From the NCBI GenBank assembly GCA_022824265.1, contig JAJEAG010000018.1, positions 1 through 35,178 of the forward strand: 35,178 bases of DNA, in the 5' to 3' direction. Below the pieces are notes generated by a model. The model was not told the origin of the DNA. It ran no database searches and was given only the letters and a program-made list of their open reading frames with translations. Positions 16,644 to 24,837 of this stretch are shown here, piece by piece. Source of the stretch: Candidatus Poribacteria bacterium. GTDB taxonomy: Bacteria > Poribacteria > WGA-4E > WGA-3G. The number at the start of each line of letters is the position of its first letter. Position 1 is the stretch's first letter. The translations under genes were made by a program, and so were the position numbers.

Positions 16644-16874
16644 ATGGAAAATTCAACGACTATACAAGAAATTGTAACACAACTTAAAATGCTATCTCTT
16701 GAACAACAGAGACAAGTATTAAATTTTATGTTAGAGCTGTCAGACGAACAACCAAAACAATATCCTGGTAAAAACCTTCTGCAACTTGTCGGTACAATTT
16801 CAAAAGAAGACTTGGAAATCATGAAACAGACAATTAAAGATGGGTGTGATCAGATTGATGAATCAGAGTGGTAG
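16644..16874 (+). CDS. Putative VapB-type antitoxin
   Basis: A 76-residue protein: an N-terminal helical segment (TTIQEIVTQLKMLSLEQQRQVLNFMLEL), which resembles small antitoxins of the DUF2281 kind, then a short Pro-rich turn and an acidic C-terminus ISKEDLEIMKQTIKDGCDQIDESEW of the type that wraps the toxin. AAAGGAGGGGA gives a strong SD before the ATG. Its 3' end overlaps the PIN-domain toxin gene by 17 bases, which is the usual antitoxin-first layout. The DNA-binding part is not obvious; the role is inferred from the neighbour. Confidence 0.7.
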   Translation: MENSTTIQEIVTQLKMLSLEQQRQVLNFMLELSDEQPKQYPGKNLLQLVGTISKEDLEIMKQTIKDGCDQIDESEW

Positions 16875-17253
16875 ATATCTGCTTGATACCAATATTGCAA
16901 TTGCATTGTTTGCGGGTGACCCCATAATACAAGAAAAAGTAAGAGAATCTGACAATATAGTTGTAGCAACTCCAATTATTGGTGAACTTTGTTTTGGTGC
17001 CCAGAAATCTAATAAAGTATCAGAAAATCTGCAGAAAATTGACATATTAGTAGAACAAAGTCTTTTTCTTTCTTGTGATTTAGAAACCGCTCGGTGGTAC
17101 GGAATCATCAAAAACCAGCTGCAAAGCAAAGGTCGTCCTATTCCGAACAACGATATCTGGATCGCAGCAATTGCTATTCAACACGAATTAATCCTCGTCA
17201 CACGGGACACACATTTTGATGGAATTGACACTCTACAGACAGAATATTGGTAG
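16858..17253 (+). CDS. PIN domain toxin, VapC family
   Basis: A 131-residue PIN-domain ribonuclease-like protein. The four acidic residues of the metal site are present: D10 in YLLDTN, E43 in IGELCFGA, D99 in NNDIWIAA and D117 in VTRDTHFD. VapC toxins cut tRNA or rRNA when freed from the antitoxin. I use the ATG at 16858, which puts YLLDTN at the right distance from the N-terminus; a longer GAT-GGG start at 16840 (TTG/GTG type) adds residues not seen in the family. The gene overlaps the antitoxin gene by 17 bases. All catalytic residues are intact, so the toxin should be active. Confidence 0.9.
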   Translation: MNQSGRYLLDTNIAIALFAGDPIIQEKVRESDNIVVATPIIGELCFGAQKSNKVSENLQKIDILVEQSLFLSCDLETARWYGIIKNQLQSKGRPIPNNDIWIAAIAIQHELILVTRDTHFDGIDTLQTEYW

Positions 17254-17292
17254 TTTCAAATTATCAACGAATAACTCTCTTTCCAATAATAC

Positions 17293-17432
17293 AAAAAAAT
17301 AGGCGGATTTAGATGAAGATTAAGATTAAGAAATAAATTCGGTAATTTACTATTGAAGTCCAGCGCGCTTACAGGTTTTGAGGACATTCATATTACCGAA
17401 AGAATAAATTAATCTTCATGCAAACCCGCCTA
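17293..17432 (-). terminator. Long inverted repeat with T-run; probable terminator of the TRAP binding-protein operon
   Basis: Arms TAGGCGG (17300-17306)/CCGCCTA (17426-17432), ATGAAGATTAA (17313-17323)/TTAATCTTCAT (17409-17419) and TTCGGTAAT (17338-17346)/ATTACCGAA (17392-17400) fold one 133-base imperfect hairpin. On the minus strand it is followed by TTTTTTT (17299-17293). It sits between convergent genes. The size suggests a former MITE-like hairpin now serving as a terminator. Confidence 0.6.
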
Positions 17433-17448
17433 TCGCATTGTGAAAAGC

Positions 17449-18492
17449 CTACTTTTTCGCTCTATAGTCTTTCAACAATTCATTGATTTTATCAAGAAAC
17501 TCTTGAGAGTATATATCCCCAATTAATGCTTTGTGAGTTTCAGTAGCAATTGTGTCCCAAGCCATTATTGCATCGTCCTCAAACTCAACAACCTTAATAC
17601 CCGCTTTCTTTGTCAGAGCTTCAACAGCCCTGTCATTGTCTTTACGGATATCCTGAATTAACATACTCATATATTTTTTTCCAGCTTCACGTATTACCTT
17701 CTGTTGATCAGCAGTAAATTTATCGAACTTTTCCTTTGTAATCACCAATGCACCCACACCAGCATTTACCGGTAACATCGTCATGTATTTGAATTTGTCG
17801 TGCCATTGTAGGGCAATCGTGACATAAGGTGATGCAGTTAACGTATTGAGTTGTCCTGAGTGCAGTGCAGGTAAGACCTGATTAACTTCTCTGGGAACAG
17901 TTGCAATATTCGCTCTTTTGAAAAATTCAATCCCAATCTTATCGCTTGTTCTAACCCACATTTTCACATTTGTAGATTGAAGGTCTGCAATAGTCTTTAT
18001 CGGTTGATTGCTAAAAATGTAATAAAACCCAATATCTCCCATACCAATAAGAACATAACCCTTTTCAAGAAATACCTTGTCTAAATCATCAAGTAGATAG
18101 TCACGAACATAGTCAAGTTCTTCGTAGTTTTTAAACAAGCGAGGAAGTTGGAATATCAAGACCTCTTCGTTTATTTCTCCAAGACCAGTAGCAGTCATCG
18201 CCCCAGCATGAATCAAACCTGTTCGCATCTTACGGATAACATCCAGTTCGTCACCCTGTATTCCATTAGCAAAGAATTGGAATTTGATCTGACCATCAGT
18301 ATTTTTGAATATTTCTTTTGCCATCGCATCAAAATTGTTCATCCATGTTGAACCTTTCGGGGCATAAGTAGCGAACTTAATAGACTCAACAGCCAGAAGG
18401 GCTGTTGGTAAGCATAACATCCCAAAAATAAATATAATTACACTAATAATACTTACAAGTTGATTCTTACATCTTAATTTCATATTTGCCAT
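17449..18492 (-). CDS. TRAP transporter substrate-binding protein (DctP/TatP type)
   Basis: 347 residues with a signal peptide ending near LPTALLAVES. The mature protein starts IKFATYAPKGSTWMNNFDAMAKEIFKNTDGQIKFQFFANGIQGDELDVIRKMRTGLIHAGAMTATGLGEI, a clear DctP-family opening. The conserved ligand Arg is in KMWVRTSDK; PREVNQVLPALHSGQLNTLTASPY fits the second lobe hinge. It binds an organic acid or similar ligand in the periplasm and delivers it to a TRAP permease. It is directly preceded by TatT: TAATG makes stop and start overlap by one base. Its partner is therefore likely TatT rather than a normal soluble protein alone, as in the Treponema pallidum TatP-TatT pair. No permease gene is adjacent. 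Confidence 0.9.
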   Translation of the reverse strand: MANMKLRCKNQLVSIISVIIFIFGMLCLPTALLAVESIKFATYAPKGSTWMNNFDAMAKEIFKNTDGQIKFQFFANGIQGDELDVIRKMRTGLIHAGAMTATGLGEINEEVLIFQLPRLFKNYEELDYVRDYLLDDLDKVFLEKGYVLIGMGDIGFYYIFSNQPIKTIADLQSTNVKMWVRTSDKIGIEFFKRANIATVPREVNQVLPALHSGQLNTLTASPYVTIALQWHDKFKYMTMLPVNAGVGALVITKEKFDKFTADQQKVIREAGKKYMSMLIQDIRKDNDRAVEALTKKAGIKVVEFEDDAIMAWDTIATETHKALIGDIYSQEFLDKINELLKDYRAKK

Positions 18493-19400
18493 TATTCTGT
18501 TTCTCCTTCTTCCATTTCCGCACCAAAAAGCTCATCAGTTTGAGAGAGCCAACGTTTTGCGCGAGACTTCGCTATTGATGTTGCAGCTTCTTGTCCAGGA
18601 TAAATGTCGTTTGGGGCATTAATTACTGCCTGTAATGAATTCTTATATAGTTCAACATCCAGTTTTGGATAGGCATAATATCGCGCAAGATAAAATTTAC
18701 TCATTAGGAATTTACCACTGTTTATTTCATCAACTTTATCAATATGTTCCTTTGCCTTTTCAGGATCACCCCCAATTGCTGGGGACCTGTCACCGTAATA
18801 GACAGCGTAGAACAAATGTGCACTACCAAAGTAGAAAGTTTCATCTAACTCAAGGACACGCCGCATCATTAACTCCACACGAGCCAGATCAATAACTTGC
18901 ATTGGGTCATCTTTTTGTAGACTAATACCGCGTCCTACAGAATAAGCAGCCCAAAAAAGTGGTTCTACATCCTTCTTTTTCAACTTTTGCAGGGCACTTT
19001 CAAAAGATGCAGAATCTATAGATCTCCCCTTCTTGAAGGTTTTATCAGACTTTGCCAATGCCTTGAACGCATACATTTCAGACTGGGTATAATGCTCTAT
19101 CGCTTTTTCACGCATCTCATTGGCAGTATCAGTGTCTCCTGAAATTTCCGCATCTTCCATTTTGTCTTCAAGAAATCCACTATAAGATGCATGTGCCCTT
19201 GAAGTCTTAACAATCAGTGATTTATTCCCTAACTTAGATAATCGGTCAAGTGTCTTAAGGTTTTTCTCAAGTGTGGTTTCTACAACAACTAAGTCGCCTT
19301 CCTCTTGAATTTTGGAGAGTTTACTTAGTCCACAACCACTAACGAGTATAGATACAAAAAATAAAATTGCTATCTGAATAATGAACTTATTGCTAATCAT
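18492..19400 (-). CDS. TRAP transporter TatT component, lipoprotein
   Basis: 302 residues. Lipobox LVSGC puts the lipidated Cys at 23. The rest is alpha-helical, TPR-like, with the family stretches PLFWAAYSVGRGISLQKDD, RVELMMRRVLELDETFYFGSAHLFYAVYYGDRSPAIGGDPEKAKEH and FYLARYYA. TatT of Treponema pallidum forms a trimer that holds the ligand-binding TatP; the gene pair here has the same order. An AGGAGG lies 14 bases before the ATG, somewhat far. It is coupled to the binding protein gene. Upstream is a decayed stress-protein gene, then YgfZ and Omp85 genes in the same direction. Confidence 0.85.
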   Translation of the reverse strand: MISNKFIIQIAILFFVSILVSGCGLSKLSKIQEEGDLVVVETTLEKNLKTLDRLSKLGNKSLIVKTSRAHASYSGFLEDKMEDAEISGDTDTANEMREKAIEHYTQSEMYAFKALAKSDKTFKKGRSIDSASFESALQKLKKKDVEPLFWAAYSVGRGISLQKDDPMQVIDLARVELMMRRVLELDETFYFGSAHLFYAVYYGDRSPAIGGDPEKAKEHIDKVDEINSGKFLMSKFYLARYYAYPKLDVELYKNSLQAVINAPNDIYPGQEAATSIAKSRAKRWLSQTDELFGAEMEEGETE

Positions 19401-19483
19401 TTGTGTAGAAATTACCTCCTGTCAGTTCAGTTTCCTAATGGAAACATTATTGGATTACATTGTTTATACCAGACACTCTTTCT

Positions 19484-19710
19484 CTAATGATAAAGAAAGA
19501 GTGGTATATCGGTATCGTGAATAAATTGCTGTGTCACGCTTTTGAGGAAGGATTCTCTGACACACATTTTCCCATAAGCACCCATAACCAGTAGGTCAAT
19601 ATTATCCTCGGCAATATAGGCTTTTATCACTGCATCAAGGATTCCGTTTTTGATTACAAGGTTCGGTTAGATACCATATCTTCATAAGAAACCTGAAAGT
19701 TTTTTGTCAA
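19484..19710 (-). pseudogene. Remnant of a universal stress protein (UspA) gene
   Basis: On the minus strand 19666-19484 reads NLVIKNGILDAVIKAYIAED, then NIDLLVMGAYGKMCVRESFL, KSVTQQFIHDTDIPLFLYH and a stop. This is the C-terminal half of a UspA fold: DLLVMGAYG, then the S-V-T-Q before the last helix and the last strand DIPLFLY. A stop precedes it in frame. In another frame, 19710-19669 reads LTKNFQVSYEDMVSNRT, which would fit the part just before, implying a frameshift. The N-terminal half is missing. UspA genes (such as TeaD) accompany some TRAP operons, which fits the place beside TatT and the binding protein. Confidence 0.7.
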
Positions 19711-19748
19711 TTATTGTAAAGTTGATGAATGGATACTATAGCATAATG

Positions 19749-20837
19749 TCAGCTTATATTGGAAATAAAAGGTAGATTAACGACAGTGCCGCAAATGTTA
19801 TCCGTTGGAGTCTCAATCTGAATTCTGCTGCCTTTTTCAATGTGCGCCATACGAACATAACCTATGGCAATCGGTACTCCAAGTGTCGGGGAATAGACTG
19901 AACTTGTAACCCATCCTATTTCTGTGTCGTCATCTACTATGGGTAAATTTGGTTGTACAGGATTTTCATCATGTATTCTAATGCCGCGTAAGAGACGGTT
20001 CGGATGTCCACGATACTTCATTCGTGCGACGATCTCTTGTCCAATGTAGCAGCCTTTTTCAAAATCAATTGCGTGTTCTAATTCCGCTTCAAGTGGGAAA
20101 ATTGCATCTGATAATTCTGTTCCGTATCGCGGTGTACCTGCTTCAATCCTTAGCGACTCAAGTGCGTCCCACCCGACTGGTACAACATCAGATCTTGCTG
20201 TTATCATCTTATTCCATAACCATTCCAAATTGTCAGTAGCAGTATACAGATGATACCCATATTCTCCTACTGTATTTGACCTGACACAACCAATCCATTG
20301 GTTATCTATATCACAGGATAGTGAATGATGTTCTGGTAAGGTTCTGAGTTCTTTCAATCCCAATACTGATTCGACAAGTTCTGGAGATTCGGGTCCGTAT
20401 ACTGCAATAGCCCCCACTTTGTCAGATACCACCGAAAGTTCTACATCATCTGCAATAATGTACTTGTCTAATTCTGTAAAAGCTTGATCTATGCATTCAG
20501 GAGCAGTGCTGATATAGATTGTATCTTCAAAGATATAAACCTTCAGATCCGCTATTATTTTACCACGATTTGTTAATAATGTAGCATAATTCCCTTCCCC
20601 AGTTGATAGGTTTTCTACATCATTAGAGATGAGACGGTGCAAAAATATAGACCGGTCCTCTCCTGTCAGACATAGTGTTCCAAGGAATGAAATATCAGAA
20701 ATACCAACACTATTTCTGACCGCATTGTGTTCCTCAATAGGGTTGGTGAATTGAACTGCTAAATTCCAATCACCGTGTCTTCCATCAAAGGTTGCACCAA
20801 GTTTTTGATGTAATTCATAAAGCTGTGTATTTTTCAT
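19749..20837 (-). CDS. YgfZ/GcvT-like folate-binding protein
   Basis: 362 residues. It has the GcvT tetrahydrofolate fold and near residue 258 the motif KGCYIGQE, which is the YgfZ hallmark (K-G-C-[FY]-x-G-Q-E; the Cys is important in E. coli). YgfZ/IBA57 proteins support assembly or repair of certain Fe-S enzymes and depend on folate. A P-protein or glycine-cleavage partner is not close. The ATG at 20837 has an AGGAAA 5 bases upstream and gives MKNTQLYELHQKLGATF; longer frames upstream overlap the Omp85 gene and are not real. It follows the Omp85 gene by 25 bases and is probably in its operon. Confidence 0.9.
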   Translation of the reverse strand: MKNTQLYELHQKLGATFDGRHGDWNLAVQFTNPIEEHNAVRNSVGISDISFLGTLCLTGEDRSIFLHRLISNDVENLSTGEGNYATLLTNRGKIIADLKVYIFEDTIYISTAPECIDQAFTELDKYIIADDVELSVVSDKVGAIAVYGPESPELVESVLGLKELRTLPEHHSLSCDIDNQWIGCVRSNTVGEYGYHLYTATDNLEWLWNKMITARSDVVPVGWDALESLRIEAGTPRYGTELSDAIFPLEAELEHAIDFEKGCYIGQEIVARMKYRGHPNRLLRGIRIHDENPVQPNLPIVDDDTEIGWVTSSVYSPTLGVPIAIGYVRMAHIEKGSRIQIETPTDNICGTVVNLPFISNIS

Positions 20838-20862
20838 TATTTTCCTATCTAATTTAACAGAA

Positions 20863-23800
20863 TCAGAACATCCGTTCCAAACGCCAGAATAGTTTAGGTT
20901 TACGTAACGTAGAATCACTGGTAATAGGGATGGAAAAGTCAAACACATTAGTAATTGGATATGGACTACCCAATGGGCTGACATAAATTGTAAAACCGAT
21001 CCCAACAGATGATTTTATCTCATTGAATGTAAAGTCAGCATAGATATTATCATCATACTCCCAAATCCGTCCAATATCCATAAAAGTACTTAGAGCCCAT
21101 CCGATATAAGCATCTGTTCCTGTGTCAATTTGGATTTCATCTGCAATTCGATGTTCTACATTGAGCATTATTCTGCTATCTCCAGCAAATGAGTTGAAAC
21201 TGTATCCACGTAGAGATTTTGATCCACCAAGGTAGAGTAGTCTTTGTCTGGGTAATGGTGCATCAGCGAAATCACCAACTATACGTAAATTTAGGTTGTG
21301 TAGTCCAATCAACGGATTATACCGCGCCAACTCAAAATTGTAGACATTATATGTAAGATCTCCACCAAGAAATCTACCAGCTATTTCAACACCGAAATTG
21401 CCTCTCCAACCACGACGTGTTCGTTCATTTGGTCTCAAGATCATTTGGCTTGCCAGATTTTCAGCACTATCAAGGCGCGATTTATGATCTCTCGTATCAA
21501 AAGTATATCTAAAGGAAATCATTCTAAGTGATCCAGTATCAATCCGAGGATTACCGAGTTTTATCAGACTGCTTTGTAAATAACTCCAGTTCGTGGATTT
21601 AAACAAATTAGAATGGTTATCAAGTGTATATTCAAGACGTAGCTGTGAGTATTGTCCAAACTTATTTGCTATCCAAAAATGTTGACCTTGACGTTGAAAG
21701 TAATTATCAGCAGAAGTACCGTAAAATGAATCACTTAAACTTATTTCAGCAGGTCGTAGACGTAAGTCACCAAAACTATAATCAGTCAGTTTGAATAATC
21801 CGACACCTAAAGTCAATGGAATACGTCTAAAGAAACTATTTTCAACTCCAACATGATAATTCAATATTTTACTTGAGACACCAATGCTTACAGAACCAAA
21901 TAATTTTTCAGAATTAATATATCGGGTGTTGAGTGTTCCACCTGCTCCAAGTGCCACACCATGAACCCGGTTGTAACCAACTATGGGGAACCAACCCGGT
22001 TTAATCAGTGATCGTTCTTGAATTTCAACAATCAGTATGTTTTTTCCACCTTCGCTTTGCACCTGCCAATCACCTACCGATTTGAATAGGTCATTGGTGT
22101 TGCTTAATTTTTTGTGCAAATTATTGACTTTTGCTTGTCCAAGTGAATGGAAATACACACCATCTGTATCTATATCAAGTGCAGAAATGAGTTCTGCACG
22201 CGAGATTTTCCTATTACCAGTAAAACGTATCTCATTTAAATAACCCTCACTTATGTTATACTGTAATACATCGTTAGAAATTCCATGGGTAACATCTGCA
22301 AAAGGAAAACCGCGGTTGAGATAAAAGTCGTTAATCATCCACTGTTTCAACTTTATACTCGCGACAGAAGTATATCCAGGCAATATATCATACCAATCTT
22401 TTATGAATTTGTTAGGAAAACTCTTATTTCCGTTGATTGATACCAGTCTTACAAAATCCACAGGTGTTTCTTTAATACTGATTTGCAAGATAACCCTCAA
22501 TGGATCGATATTTGAATTATTCTCTGATAAAGCACTTCCTACAACCTTAATATTAACTGGATTTTTCGATTTTTCTACTGGATCGACAGATTGACGGTTG
22601 AGTTCTTTTGTCTCCATAATCACTGTCTTTAACTGAACTTCCTGAAACAAATCACTGTTTTCTAATTCAATAAAAACACGAGAAAGTTGTTCATTTGTAA
22701 TTGTATTCCCAACCACAATTGGTATCTTTTTTAGCAATTCTTCAGTTGGAATATTCTTATTTCCATCTATTTCAACCGAATCAACTATGAACTTTTCTGA
22801 CACCTGATATGATGCGGGGGAATCTGCTTGTTTTTGAACTAACCTTAATTTCCCCATACCCTCTTTCCAATGGGGCCACCACGGATATTTCTCATCATAT
22901 ATCGGTAACCAATAACTATACTCTCGTTGTACAACTGGGTGCAATTCGTCTCCATTTATATGCTTAACTTGTGATTTTCGGTGAACGTTGAATAACCATG
23001 TTTCAGTACCGCTTTTTTCCTTTGATTCCCGAGGTATAGCAACTTCTAAACTCCAGTAATTAGCCGTTATTTTAGTTGCAACAACTGCGTTCGAATCCCA
23101 TGAACTGTTCCCTATAAAACGTACTACTGACTCATCGACTTTTTCTCGCTTTACATCAGGTGGAGCAAATCTGAAATTCGGGAAACCTTCTTTATTTACT
23201 CGTTGGTCGAACATTCCGCCAATTGGGTTAATTATTAGGTGTGAATAGTTGAAGGATTCTGGAGTCATATCAAGTAGAATCTCAACTGACTCATCCTCCC
23301 AAATAGGCGAATCATGTTGTGTCTGTGATATCCTTGGTATTTGCTTTTCTTGTATATGTGCTCTTACACCAATGTATAAATAGCGGTTATCCCACAATAA
23401 ATAAACATCAGTTGGATTTTTTGATGTTTTAGTTCCCATAGGATTCTGAAAATCATGGAGTGCTGTTGCATCTAACCACGCTGTTTCAGATAAATTACCG
23501 TCAATTGCGGGTGGAATTGGAGTATGATAAATTGGTTGTACATATTCAATAGCTGCTTCGTCTTGGGAACTATTGTTCTTCGTATTTTCAGAGAGACTTC
23601 GTAATTTTGTGTTTTGTAGGATGGAAATAGTACCAGAAGAGGACATTTCCAATAAGGGACCACCACCATTTATAGCAATTGTGTTATTGTCCATTTCAGA
23701 AGGTAAGTTTAGGATATAATGTTGTTTGTCATTTTTGAATTTTATATCAGCTGGATAGTCTTCGGGTAGAAGTAAACTTATATTACCTCCAATTGCTGTT

Positions 23801-24645
23801 ATTTCAAGTTGTGCTGCCAGCGCATCAAGTATTGATATATCAATTGAACCGTTGTCAGTCTTAATGTGATTTTCACCAGGAATCATCAATATTGACCCGT
23901 GAATACGACCTTTCTTGACTTCTACATTATAGTTTCCTATTGTCTCATCTAAATGTACGTTACCTATATCATTTAGGATTACTACCTTACCGCGAATACG
24001 ATGTATATATACATTACCATTCTTTACATTTAGTTTAACTGAGATATCTGGAGGAGTTTTTATTTCGTAGTCCAATTGGAGATGTTGTGTTACATCAGTT
24101 GATTTTTGTTCTTCTAATATCACATTTGAATAATCATCTGGTATTTGAGTAGTTAATTGAAGTATACCGTCAGTATTTTTCCCAGTTATAGATACGTCTT
24201 TTAGAAAAGTATCTGTAAAGATGTCAAGATTATCCCGCACACGTTTTTCAAGTGTTACAGTAATTTTCTCATCGTTTTTTGCATTATTGTCTATCGCGAC
24301 GATTCTAATGTTTCCGGGGATATCTGTTATTAATTCTACCTGTAAGACATCATGATAATTAAAATGCTGGGAGGAGGTAGGGATGGAGTTTTGTGTTTGG
24401 TCTATTCCCGTTTGTGGCTTTAAAAACCTTCTTAATTTAGCATCTTCCGATTGATCCTCAAACGCAAAAACTATGTTTGGAAATAGAACTATGACAAACA
24501 ACACTAAATATATTGACAATTGACAATGACTCAACTTGACAACAGCTCTAATGAAATAAATCAGATAGGTAATTGCAAATGATGGTGAAACTGCAATTTT
24601 TAATGAACTGTTATTTTTTTTCATCATTTCAGTTGCAGACAACAT
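20863..24645 (-). CDS. Omp85-family outer-membrane protein fused to DUF4097-like and CBM9-like regions
   Basis: 1260 residues. In order: a signal peptide (about 43-62, unusually far from the N-terminus); a DUF4097-like beta-repeat region (about 95-350; NGNVYIHRIRGKV, GRIHGSI, NGSIDISIL, GGNISLLLP, and a GGGPLLEMSSSGTISI close); a carbohydrate-binding family 9-like domain (about 365-605; IPPAIDGNLSETAWLDA, VYLLWDNRYLYIGVRA, WEDESVEILLD, WSLEVAIP); POTRA-like repeats (about 617-870; DSVEIDGNKNIPTEELL, NEIRFTGNRKISRAEL); and a barrel to the end with GGSKSLRGYSF, the L6 motif of Omp85 proteins, and terminal Phe. The ATG at 24645 has GAGG 7 bases upstream. Omp85 proteins insert or transport proteins through the outer membrane; the extra domains suggest a surface-glycan-linked version. 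Confidence 0.88.
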   Translation of the reverse strand: MLSATEMMKKNNSSLKIAVSPSFAITYLIYFIRAVVKLSHCQLSIYLVLFVIVLFPNIVFAFEDQSEDAKLRRFLKPQTGIDQTQNSIPTSSQHFNYHDVLQVELITDIPGNIRIVAIDNNAKNDEKITVTLEKRVRDNLDIFTDTFLKDVSITGKNTDGILQLTTQIPDDYSNVILEEQKSTDVTQHLQLDYEIKTPPDISVKLNVKNGNVYIHRIRGKVVILNDIGNVHLDETIGNYNVEVKKGRIHGSILMIPGENHIKTDNGSIDISILDALAAQLEITAIGGNISLLLPEDYPADIKFKNDKQHYILNLPSEMDNNTIAINGGGPLLEMSSSGTISILQNTKLRSLSENTKNNSSQDEAAIEYVQPIYHTPIPPAIDGNLSETAWLDATALHDFQNPMGTKTSKNPTDVYLLWDNRYLYIGVRAHIQEKQIPRISQTQHDSPIWEDESVEILLDMTPESFNYSHLIINPIGGMFDQRVNKEGFPNFRFAPPDVKREKVDESVVRFIGNSSWDSNAVVATKITANYWSLEVAIPRESKEKSGTETWLFNVHRKSQVKHINGDELHPVVQREYSYWLPIYDEKYPWWPHWKEGMGKLRLVQKQADSPASYQVSEKFIVDSVEIDGNKNIPTEELLKKIPIVVGNTITNEQLSRVFIELENSDLFQEVQLKTVIMETKELNRQSVDPVEKSKNPVNIKVVGSALSENNSNIDPLRVILQISIKETPVDFVRLVSINGNKSFPNKFIKDWYDILPGYTSVASIKLKQWMINDFYLNRGFPFADVTHGISNDVLQYNISEGYLNEIRFTGNRKISRAELISALDIDTDGVYFHSLGQAKVNNLHKKLSNTNDLFKSVGDWQVQSEGGKNILIVEIQERSLIKPGWFPIVGYNRVHGVALGAGGTLNTRYINSEKLFGSVSIGVSSKILNYHVGVENSFFRRIPLTLGVGLFKLTDYSFGDLRLRPAEISLSDSFYGTSADNYFQRQGQHFWIANKFGQYSQLRLEYTLDNHSNLFKSTNWSYLQSSLIKLGNPRIDTGSLRMISFRYTFDTRDHKSRLDSAENLASQMILRPNERTRRGWRGNFGVEIAGRFLGGDLTYNVYNFELARYNPLIGLHNLNLRIVGDFADAPLPRQRLLYLGGSKSLRGYSFNSFAGDSRIMLNVEHRIADEIQIDTGTDAYIGWALSTFMDIGRIWEYDDNIYADFTFNEIKSSVGIGFTIYVSPLGSPYPITNVFDFSIPITSDSTLRKPKLFWRLERMF

Positions 24646-24683
24646 CAAAATACCTCACTAATTCATACTGAAAGAAAATAGAC

Positions 24684-24712
24684 TTGACACTATATAAATA
24701 ATACTTTATACT
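24684..24712 (+). promoter_or_regulatory. Consensus promoter of the XylA-like gene
   Basis: TTGACA (24684-24689), 17 bases, TATACT (24707-24712). Transcription would start near 24719, a leader of about 120 bases. It is interleaved with the opposite promoter at 24698-24727. Confidence 0.7.
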
Positions 24713-24727
24713 TATTTAATATGTCAA
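24698..24727 (-). promoter_or_regulatory. Consensus promoter of the Omp85 fusion gene
   Basis: On the minus strand TTGACA (24727-24722), 18 bases, TATTAT (24703-24698). Transcription would start near 24691, about 45 bases before the ATG. Its core overlaps that of the rightward promoter, so one RNA polymerase should exclude the other. Confidence 0.65.
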
Positions 24728-24837
24728 GGAGTTTGTTAGTGTAAAGTAACTTATTCTTGGATAGAGACGTTAATGTACAGATAGATTAAAGGCACTAAAG
24801 CGTTACCGTCCTCAAGATTGTTTTCTCGGAGCATTTA

